Shown: in pieces, positions 53,090-59,438 of the stretch
Numbering within the stretch: the first letter of the stretch is position 1
Layout of the letters: each line of letters begins with the position of its first letter
From: an uncultured Succinivibrionaceae bacterium
GTDB taxonomy: Bacteria; Pseudomonadota; Gammaproteobacteria; Enterobacterales; Succinivibrionaceae
Length of the DNA: 59,438 bases
Assembly: GCA_944389835.1 (NCBI GenBank)
Contig: CALXNU010000005.1
Span: forward strand, 1-59,438
Reading direction: 5' to 3'
Made by a program: the position numbers and the translations under genes
The notes under the pieces: generated by a model
Seen by the model: only the letters and a program-made list of their open reading frames with translations
Told to the model about the DNA's origin: nothing
Database searches by the model: none

Positions 53090-54289
53090 ATGTTTTTTGA
53101 TCGCATTGAAGCGGCACCTGCCGATCCTATTTTGGGTTTAACTGATGCTTTTCGTAAAGATCCAAATCCTAATAAGATTAATTTAGGCGTAGGCGTCTAT
53201 AAGACAGAAGAGGGTGTCACTCCGGTTTTAGACTGCGTTAAAGCCGCTGAGAAGAAGATCTTAGATGAGGAAACTACTAAGTCCTATTTACCGATTACAG
53301 GTTTACCTGAGTTTGGTGAAATCACCCGTAATATGATTTTCGGTGAGGGAAGTGAGCTTGCAAATTCAGGTCGTGCTGTAACTTGCCACTGCCCTGGTGG
53401 TACTGGTGCTTTACGTATCGGTGCTGATTTTATTAAGCAACAAAATGTCGCTACCACCGTGTGGATCTCCGATCCTACTTGGGCTAATCACTATCAAATC
53501 GCCACTAATGCAGGTTTAAAGTTTGAGCGCTATCCATACTATGATAGAGCAACTCACGGTTTAGCCTTTGATAGAATGATGGAAACCTTATCTCAGGCCA
53601 AAGAGGGGGATGTCGTTTTATTACATGCTTGCTGCCACAATCCAACTGGTATTGATCCAACCGTTGAGCAATGGGAAAAGATTGCTGATTTCTTAGCTAC
53701 TAAGAAGTTATTACCATTTATCGATTTTGCCTATCAAGGCTTTGGCCATGGTTTAGAGGAAGATGCTCAAGGCGTGAGAATTATTGCCTCACGTTGCAAG
53801 GAAATGTTAATTGCAAGCTCATATTCTAAGAACTTAGGTCTTTACAATGAGCGTGTGGGCGCTTTAACTATTCTTTGTGCTGACAAAGATACTGCTCAAA
53901 AGGTCAATTCACAACTTAAGATTGCAGTAAGAACCGCTATTTCAAATCCACCAGCTCACGGTGAGAAGATTGTTGTTTCCGTGTTATCTGATAAGGATTT
54001 AAGAGCTAAGTGGGAAAGCGAGCTTACCGCTATGCGTGAGCGTATTCGTCAAATGCGTGTGCTTTTATGTGAGAAATTACAAGAGTACGGTGCAGGTGAC
54101 TTTAGCTTTATTACTGAGCAAAATGGTATGTTCTCCTTCTCAGGTTTATCAAAAGAGCAAGTTGAGAAGTTAAAAACTGAGCATGGTATTTATATCGTAG
54201 GCTCAGGCAGAATTTGTGTAGCTGCTATCACTAAGGCTAATGTTGATACCTTAGCAAAGTGCATTGCCAAAGTAGTTAAGGCACAATAA
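53090..54289 (+). CDS. aspC: Aspartate/aromatic aminotransferase AspC/TyrB, 399 aa
   Basis: Class-I PLP aminotransferase interconverting aspartate and oxaloacetate, possibly also aromatic amino acids. The beginning FDRIEAAPADPILGLTDAFR and LGVGVYKTEEG matches AspC/TyrB. Other motifs are LLHACCHNPTGIDPT and the PLP lysine in SSYSKNLGLYNERVG. Length equals E. coli AspC (396 aa). AAGTAAGAG precedes the ATG. Monocistronic. AspC and TyrB cannot be separated by eye here. Confidence 0.93.
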   Translation: MFFDRIEAAPADPILGLTDAFRKDPNPNKINLGVGVYKTEEGVTPVLDCVKAAEKKILDEETTKSYLPITGLPEFGEITRNMIFGEGSELANSGRAVTCHCPGGTGALRIGADFIKQQNVATTVWISDPTWANHYQIATNAGLKFERYPYYDRATHGLAFDRMMETLSQAKEGDVVLLHACCHNPTGIDPTVEQWEKIADFLATKKLLPFIDFAYQGFGHGLEEDAQGVRIIASRCKEMLIASSYSKNLGLYNERVGALTILCADKDTAQKVNSQLKIAVRTAISNPPAHGEKIVVSVLSDKDLRAKWESELTAMRERIRQMRVLLCEKLQEYGAGDFSFITEQNGMFSFSGLSKEQVEKLKTEHGIYIVGSGRICVAAITKANVDTLAKCIAKVVKAQ

Positions 54290-54315
54290 AGGATCTTAAC
54301 TTAAAGGGAAATCAG

Positions 54316-54343
54316 GAGGGACGCATTAACGCCCCTCTTTTTC
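54316..54343 (+). terminator. Intrinsic terminator of aspC
   Basis: GAGGG (54316-54320) and an adjacent CG pair with CG and CCCTC (54333-54337), followed by TTTTTC. Confidence 0.8.
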
Positions 54344-54349
54344 TTTGCC

Positions 54350-55276
54350 TTATAAATTTCCCATCAAAGATCTTAATTGTAAGACCTCATCTTTTGAGGC
54401 AATGCCAATGGCTGTAGCGGTCGCAGAACCTGCAGCTACAGCCATTAAAGCGGCACTCTTTAAATTTGCTGTTTCAAGATAATCAAACAAAAATCCTGCA
54501 ATCATCGAATCTCCAGCCCCGGTCTTATCTAAATTCACGGCATTTTCAGCCTTAGGGCTTGCAATGTAGGTGATCTTTTCATCTGAGGTCATAAAATAGG
54601 TGCCCCTTTTACCTATGGAGAGCAAAATATTTTGTGCACCTTTATCTTTTAAGTAATCTAAAGCCTTAAAAACATCTTCCTCTTTTGTAAAATCAAGTTT
54701 TAAATAGTTGGCAAGTTCTAATTTATCAGGTTTTACTAAAAAGGGCTGAAACTCTAAGATCGCCTCTAAAAACTCAGGGGAGGTATCAATAATAACTTTA
54801 GTTTTCTTACCTTCTAAGGCTTTAAAAAAGGTTTTGAAAATATCCTGCGGTAAAGTAGGCGGTACAATCCCACCTAAAACTAAAATATCATCATCGGTTA
54901 AGCTTTTAAGTTTTCTAAGTAAATACTCTAAATCCTGTGCCGTTACAGCAGGCCCTAAACCGTTAATCCTAGTTTCTTTTTGATGATCTTTAATTCTTAA
55001 GTTAATACGCGTTCTGCCCCGCCTTACGCGAATAAAGCCGGTTTGAATTCCTGAGGCTGCCGTAAGACGCATCAGCTCATCGCCTGAAAATCCTGCCACA
55101 AAGCCCAAAGCCGTGGAGGTAATTCCAAGGTGGCAGAGCATAATTGAAATATTAATCCCCTTTCCCCCAGGTCTTAATTCCTCATGACTTGCCCGATAAG
55201 CACCTCCCGAGATTAAAGGGTCATTAATGTCCATAATAAGATCTAAAGTGGGGCTTGTAGTTACGGTATAAATCAT
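54350..55276 (-). CDS. PfkB-family 1-phosphofructokinase/tagatose-6-phosphate kinase-like, 308 aa
   Basis: Sugar-phosphate kinase of the ribokinase superfamily, FruK/LacC branch. The N-terminus MIYTVTTSPTLDLIM with RPGGKGINISIMLCHLG and the C-terminal DKTGAGDSMIAGFL (catalytic Asp in GAGD) are diagnostic. Length is typical. It begins three bases after the potF-like gene. No PTS fructose genes are adjacent, so FruK is the best but not certain assignment. Confidence 0.82.
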   Translation of the reverse strand: MIYTVTTSPTLDLIMDINDPLISGGAYRASHEELRPGGKGINISIMLCHLGITSTALGFVAGFSGDELMRLTAASGIQTGFIRVRRGRTRINLRIKDHQKETRINGLGPAVTAQDLEYLLRKLKSLTDDDILVLGGIVPPTLPQDIFKTFFKALEGKKTKVIIDTSPEFLEAILEFQPFLVKPDKLELANYLKLDFTKEEDVFKALDYLKDKGAQNILLSIGKRGTYFMTSDEKITYIASPKAENAVNLDKTGAGDSMIAGFLFDYLETANLKSAALMAVAAGSATATAIGIASKDEVLQLRSLMGNL

Positions 55277-55279
55277 AAG

Positions 55280-56377
55280 TTAATCTCCAGCATTAGCGCG
55301 AACTTTGTTCCAAGTGCGCGTCATGAGGCGCTCAAGCTTGGAAGAAGGTACGACAATTTGCATGCGCTCTAAGGTTTTTTCATCATAGAAAATCCCCTTA
55401 TTATTTAAAATTTCAGGGTCAATTAATTTATAGGAGGCCTGATTGGCATTAGCATAGCGCACATAATTTGAAATATCGGCACTGACTTTTTCTTGCAAAA
55501 TATAGTCCAAGAAGAGGTAGGCATTTTCCACATGTGGACTGTCTTTGGGGATGGCAAGCATATCATAGCCCATTAAAGCCCCTTCCTTGGGGATGATATA
55601 AACTAGTGGCTCTAGCCCTGCCTCAACTCTTCTTTGAGAGGCTAATTGCACATCTCCAGACCAGGCAAGTGCTAGACAAAGATCACCTGAGGCTAAGTCG
55701 TTGGCATATTGTGAGGAGTGGATATAGGTGATATAGGGCATAATAGAACTTAAAAGAGCGGAGGCTTTGGCATAATCCTCTTTTTTGGAAGTTTCAGGAT
55801 CAAGTCCTAAATACATTAAACTTGAGCAAATTACATCAGAGGGGCTGTCTAAAACTGAAATTCCACATTGCCTTATTTTCTCTAGATAGTCTTTTTTAAA
55901 TAAAAGATCAAAGCTCTCGGGGATTTTTTTATTGCCTAAGGCTTTTTGGACTGCTTGTGGGTTAAGTCCAATACCGGTTGACAGCTCAAGATAGGGGATC
56001 CCAAAGCGATTTTGTTCATCGACAGTGGCAATTTTGGCCATTTTTTTAGGATCTAAATTGGCATAGTTTTTAAGTTTGCTTTTATCAAGCTCCATGATTA
56101 ACCCAGCTTGTGAGAGTCGTTTTAGAACATGTAAAGAGGGGACGATAATATCAAAACCACTGTTGCCTGCTAAAAGTTTGGCCTCTAAGATCTCATTTGA
56201 GTCCATTAAAGTGTAGTTTACTTTAATGTTATATTCTTTCTCAAAATCTTCGATGGTATTAGGTGCAATATAGTCAGACCAATTAATAATATTAAGTTCA
56301 CCTTCAGCAAAAGCAGTAGATGCAGATCCAAAAAGAGTGATTAAAAGGAAAATTCGGATTTTTTTCAATAAAAACAC
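55280..56377 (-). CDS. potF: Putrescine/polyamine-binding protein PotF-like, 365 aa
   Basis: Periplasmic polyamine-binding protein of the PotD/PotF type. Signal peptide at about 1-24 (KKIRIFLLITLFGSASTAFA). Mature motifs follow PotF closely: INWSDYIAPNTIEDFEKEYN, DSNEILEAKLLAGNSGFDI, HSSQYANDLASGDLC, AWSGDV and YANANQASY. Chosen start GTG 56377 with GAGGG 5 bases ahead; a frame to 56419 adds 14 residues without a site. No potGHI genes follow; instead a fruK-like kinase comes next, so it is an orphan binding protein. Confidence 0.88.
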   Translation of the reverse strand: MFLLKKIRIFLLITLFGSASTAFAEGELNIINWSDYIAPNTIEDFEKEYNIKVNYTLMDSNEILEAKLLAGNSGFDIIVPSLHVLKRLSQAGLIMELDKSKLKNYANLDPKKMAKIATVDEQNRFGIPYLELSTGIGLNPQAVQKALGNKKIPESFDLLFKKDYLEKIRQCGISVLDSPSDVICSSLMYLGLDPETSKKEDYAKASALLSSIMPYITYIHSSQYANDLASGDLCLALAWSGDVQLASQRRVEAGLEPLVYIIPKEGALMGYDMLAIPKDSPHVENAYLFLDYILQEKVSADISNYVRYANANQASYKLIDPEILNNKGIFYDEKTLERMQIVVPSSKLERLMTRTWNKVRANAGD

Positions 56378-56443
56378 TTGGGCCCTCACTAAATTGCAGT
56401 TAAGATAATATATAGTCAAGTGTAAAGCATAAGCGAGGACAAA

Positions 56444-57355
56444 ATGCAGGTAAATTCAAAATTTTTAACAGGCACACTTGCAACTATTGTCGGGTTGTCG
56501 GTGATTTATTTAGGGGTACTTGGGGTGTGTTCAACTTTTGATCCGCCATCCTTTAATCCAAAAACTCTAGATGCTAGTGCTACTGAACAGCAAAAAGCGC
56601 AAGTTATGGCACAGGCGGTGACTTTTGCTTTAGATAATGAATTAAACCGCACTTTTGGTCTTATTACTAATGATTTGTGCTTCGTGCCAACTATTATCGA
56701 TAATTTAAGCTCTTATCAATTAGGGGTTATTTATGCAACGCGCCCTGCCTCTGATATGGTGGCAAAAACGGTAGCAAGGGTAGGTGAGAGAGATACTATT
56801 GATCCAAGACTTACGGATGCTACTTCCCGTTATTTTACTTATGGCGATAATGTCTGGGGCTTTTGGTTTATCTATGATTGTGAGGGTAAATATAAAGCAG
56901 GTATTAAAGATTGGCAAGATTGGGCAAATGCAGTAGGTACTACCGGTAAAAATGCAGGCATTTACAATGTCAAATCCGATGATGTCTATGCGATTTTGCG
57001 TTACTGCTCTTTAATGACAGATTATGCCTTAGGTATTTTAAATGATACCGATATGGGACATTTTAAAGCCGATAATAATATTTACTATGCAAAAGGCGTA
57101 GCCGCAGTTGCAGGTAATTTATTAAAGGGTATTGCCGCAGTTGATAACTCGGTAAGTGAAAGAGGTGGCGCAGAAAATTTAGCTGAGGCTTTAAAGCGTT
57201 TTTCTTATATTGAGCAATTTGAGCCAATCTATATTTTTGCAGGTGGTAACGCTATTGGTGATGCGATGATGCCAAACCATGTAGCAGCTTTAGCCCGTCA
57301 CTTTGATATTGTTAATAATCGTATTAACGATATGTTAAAGTCCATGGAAAAATAA
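56444..57355 (+). CDS. DUF2333-like membrane-anchored protein, 303 aa
   Basis: N-terminal membrane anchor (about residues 8-28, FLTGTLATIVGLSVIYLGVL) followed by a soluble domain. The stretches FALDNELNRTFGLITNDL, DNLSSYQLGVIYATRP and FTYGDNVWGFWF fit the DUF2333 family, recalled rather than searched. Function unknown. It is followed after nine bases or less by an ABC exporter gene, so the two probably work together. The start ATG 56444 has GAGGAC ahead. Confidence 0.65.
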   Translation: MQVNSKFLTGTLATIVGLSVIYLGVLGVCSTFDPPSFNPKTLDASATEQQKAQVMAQAVTFALDNELNRTFGLITNDLCFVPTIIDNLSSYQLGVIYATRPASDMVAKTVARVGERDTIDPRLTDATSRYFTYGDNVWGFWFIYDCEGKYKAGIKDWQDWANAVGTTGKNAGIYNVKSDDVYAILRYCSLMTDYALGILNDTDMGHFKADNNIYYAKGVAAVAGNLLKGIAAVDNSVSERGGAENLAEALKRFSYIEQFEPIYIFAGGNAIGDAMMPNHVAALARHFDIVNNRINDMLKSMEK

Positions 57356-57364
57356 GGCTTGTTG

Positions 57365-59200
57365 TTGGACAGACTTTTAAAATTTTTTGAAAAATTAGTA
57401 CCACCTTTTCCGATGGAGTCACGTGGTGAGCCTCCAACGGGACTTATGCGCTTTATTTTCTTCTACACTAAAGGACTGTGGAAATTTTTAATTATTACCG
57501 CAGCCCTCACCGCCTTCATGGCAGCAGGGGAGGCCTTGTTTTTTGCCTGTATGGGCGTGATTGTAGATTGGACTTCTAATACCTCTCCGGTGGCTTTTAT
57601 TGATTTGCATGGCAGAGATCTGCTCATCATGTTAATTCTAGCCGGAGTCTTATTGCCAATTGCCACTCTTTTGCATTCTCTTTTATTGCATCAGACCATC
57701 TCCGGTAATTATCCGATGCAAATTCGCTGGCAGGTGCATCGCTATATCTTAGGGCAGTCGCTATCTTTTTTTACCGATGAATTTGCAGGGCGCGTTGCCA
57801 ATAAGGTAATGCAAACTGCCCAAGCGGTTAGAACCTCAGTTTTAAAGCTAAGTGATGTGGTAGTGCATATGGTAGTCTACCTTGCCACCATGCTTTTTAT
57901 GCTAGGTGATGCCGATTTACTCATGATGATCCCCCTTGCTCTGTGGCTTATGCTTTATTTAAGTGCGGTCTTTATTTTTATCCCGCGCCTAAGAGCGCAA
58001 GCTCAAGTGCAAGCTGATACGAGATCTGATATGGTAGGCCGCATTGTCGACTCTTATGTCAATATCTCAACTGTAAAACTTTTTGGCGGTAAAGGCCGTG
58101 AGGTGCAATATGCCAAAGAGGGTATGCGCGGCTTTATTGAGGCCGATTACAAAGCCTTGCGGATTTTAACTTTGTATGATGTCACGGTGCAGCTTTTAAA
58201 TTATGCCCTCTTAATTTCTCTTACTATGCTCTGTCTTTGGCTTTGGATGGGACATTTTATAAGTCCAGGAGATATTGCGGTGGCGGTGGCAGTTGCCATT
58301 CGCATGATCAATATGTCACGCTGGATGATGTGGGAGATTGGAGCGGTATTTGAAAATATTGGTACGGTATATGATGGCATTCATACCATAGCCAAACCTC
58401 AGGAAATAAAAGACCCCAAAAAACCTCAAAAGATTAATAAAATTCAAGGTCAGATTGAATTTTCTCATGTGACCTTTTCCTATGTTGATGGCAAAGATGT
58501 CATTCATGACTTTAATTTAGTGATAAATCCAGGTGAAAAATTAGGCGTGGTGGGACCTTCTGGGGCTGGCAAGTCAACTTTAATTAATCTTTTATTGCGC
58601 TTTTATGATGTAAAACAAGGTGAAATTCTTTTAGATGGGATTAATATCAAAGATTTACTTCAAGATGATCTACGTGATGCTTTTGCTTTAGTAGCCCAAG
58701 ATCCTTCATTGATGCATCGCACTGTAGGTGAGAATATATCCTATGGTTCAAGACGCAAGGATGTGGACTCTTTAATTGAGGCGGCGCGTGCCACCGATGC
58801 TTTAAGCTTTATTGAAAATTTATCTGATTATCGGGGTGGACGAGGCTTTGATTCGATGGTAGGCGATCGCGGAGTAAAACTTTCCGGGGGACAAAGACAG
58901 CGCATTGCTTTGGCTCGAGTGGTGATGAAAGATGCGCCAATTTTAATTTTAGATGAGGCAACTTCAGCTTTAGACTCTCAATCTGAGCAAATTGTAAAAG
59001 ACAATTTAGGCTCGATTATGGAAGGACGTACCGTAATTGCTATTGCTCATCGCTTATCGACTTTACTTAAGATGGATAAGATTGCAGTTATCAACGAAGG
59101 TCGACTTGAGGAATATGGCACGCATCAAGAATTATTAAAACGCGAAGGTCTTTATGCAAGATTGTGGCGCATGCAAACCGGTGGTTTTTTAGGGGGCTAA
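57365..59200 (+). CDS. ABC exporter (fused permease and ATPase), 611 aa
   Basis: Half-transporter like MsbA. Six-helix domain at about residues 30-330, Walker A GPSGAGKST near 390-400, Q-loop VAQDPSLMHRT, signature LSGGQRQR, Walker B ILILDEATSALDS and H-loop IAHRLST. Substrate unknown. Three TTG codons stand in a row (57359-57367); TAAGG (57353-57357) is best spaced (7 bases) for the third, which I chose. Co-transcribed with the DUF2333-like gene. It differs from the exporter at 98, which has a charged tail instead. Confidence 0.88.
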   Translation: MDRLLKFFEKLVPPFPMESRGEPPTGLMRFIFFYTKGLWKFLIITAALTAFMAAGEALFFACMGVIVDWTSNTSPVAFIDLHGRDLLIMLILAGVLLPIATLLHSLLLHQTISGNYPMQIRWQVHRYILGQSLSFFTDEFAGRVANKVMQTAQAVRTSVLKLSDVVVHMVVYLATMLFMLGDADLLMMIPLALWLMLYLSAVFIFIPRLRAQAQVQADTRSDMVGRIVDSYVNISTVKLFGGKGREVQYAKEGMRGFIEADYKALRILTLYDVTVQLLNYALLISLTMLCLWLWMGHFISPGDIAVAVAVAIRMINMSRWMMWEIGAVFENIGTVYDGIHTIAKPQEIKDPKKPQKINKIQGQIEFSHVTFSYVDGKDVIHDFNLVINPGEKLGVVGPSGAGKSTLINLLLRFYDVKQGEILLDGINIKDLLQDDLRDAFALVAQDPSLMHRTVGENISYGSRRKDVDSLIEAARATDALSFIENLSDYRGGRGFDSMVGDRGVKLSGGQRQRIALARVVMKDAPILILDEATSALDSQSEQIVKDNLGSIMEGRTVIAIAHRLSTLLKMDKIAVINEGRLEEYGTHQELLKREGLYARLWRMQTGGFLGG

Positions 59201-59247
59201 AATGTGAGCAAATTTGCATTCTTATGCCGTTTAGCGTGGGTTTATTG

Positions 59248-59318
59248 TAAATTTTTTATAAAAAAATTTAAAAATTTTTGAAAAAAGTTGTTGACGGATT
59301 TTAAAAAGTGTCTATAAT
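59248..59318 (+). promoter_or_regulatory. rRNA operon promoter with UP element
   Basis: -35 TTGACG (59291-59296) and consensus -10 TATAAT (59313-59318), 16 bases apart, behind an A/T-tract region (59248-59288). GCACATCCGCTGAC follows as a GC-rich discriminator typical of stringent control. Confidence 0.9.
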
Positions 59319-59370
59319 GCACATCCGCTGACTGACACTGAGGCTTCAAAATAAAGCTCAAGCAGAAAGC

Positions 59371-59438
59371 AACAAAATCCAAGCGGTTTTGTTAAGTTCT
59401 TTAAAAAGGTAGAAGAAAGACAATCTGTGTGGGTTCTT
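59371..59438 (+). promoter_or_regulatory. rRNA leader: boxB/boxA antitermination region
   Basis: AACAAAA (59371-59377) pairs with TTTTGTT (59387-59393) as a boxB-like hairpin. GTTCTTTAAAA (59396-59406) is boxA. GACAATCTGTGTGGG near the end matches the E. coli pre-16S leader. The 16S gene begins beyond the window edge. Confidence 0.88.

Noticed and set aside
1-59438. CRISPR array, prophage or insertion sequence
   Set aside because: No regularly spaced repeats, no transposase or integrase frame and no phage structural genes were seen besides the intron end at the left edge.

Overview
The window reads as the chromosome of a motile, AT-rich gammaproteobacterium that makes lipid A. The gene set (PepD, UspE, MurJ, AlaA, PBP4, FabV, LpxM, flagellar fliEFGHI, TTT and TRAP transporters, fermentative Pta) fits an anaerobic member of Aeromonadales such as the Succinivibrionaceae. 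That placement is inference from gene content, and no marker gene is complete enough to prove it. TTG and GTG starts with good ribosome binding sites are frequent, so several starts below differ from the longest open frame.

Left part (1-13.9 kb): the first 74 bases are the 3' end of a group II intron (domains V and VI) lying directly upstream of an MsbA-type exporter. Next come a xanthine salvage pair (xpt and an NCS2 permease) behind a hairpin leader, a DUF805 membrane protein, an operon of pepD plus a GH13 protein that has lost catalytic residues, a lipoprotein, uspE and murJ. An 827-base AT-rich gap then leads to an isolated LRAT-domain protein.

Middle (13.9-36 kb): an RsmB-like rRNA methyltransferase, alaA, dacB and fabV; a tripartite tricarboxylate transporter (tctCBA); a DnaC-like AAA+ ATPase overlapping ruvX; an esterase gene broken by one in-frame TAG; tyrS-rpiA; and fliEFGHI, which runs into the convergent folD gene with a 4-base overlap.

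Right part (36-59.4 kb): a Pro-Arg-His-Leu tRNA cluster behind a strong promoter. It is followed by a copper module with a CsoR operator, a CopA ATPase carrying a fused CopZ-like domain that has its own internal ribosome binding site, and csoR. Then come an araD-like gene, a YfcH-like SDR protein and a phosphate acetyltransferase whose N-terminal half is unusually rich in cysteine. An idonate-dehydrogenase-like gene, a DctPQM TRAP transporter and a GntR regulator form a locus that shares a CTAG-N4-CTAG motif. An amino-acid ABC transporter, lpxM, aspC, a fruK-like kinase, an orphan potF, a DUF2333 protein and an ABC exporter follow. The window ends in the promoter and antitermination leader of an rRNA operon whose 16S gene lies beyond the edge.

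Recurring architecture: three unrelated transport operons each place a hairpin directly after the binding-protein gene. Two genes (fliH and lpxM) are preceded by 12-codon reading frames with their own ribosome binding sites that end just past the real start codon.
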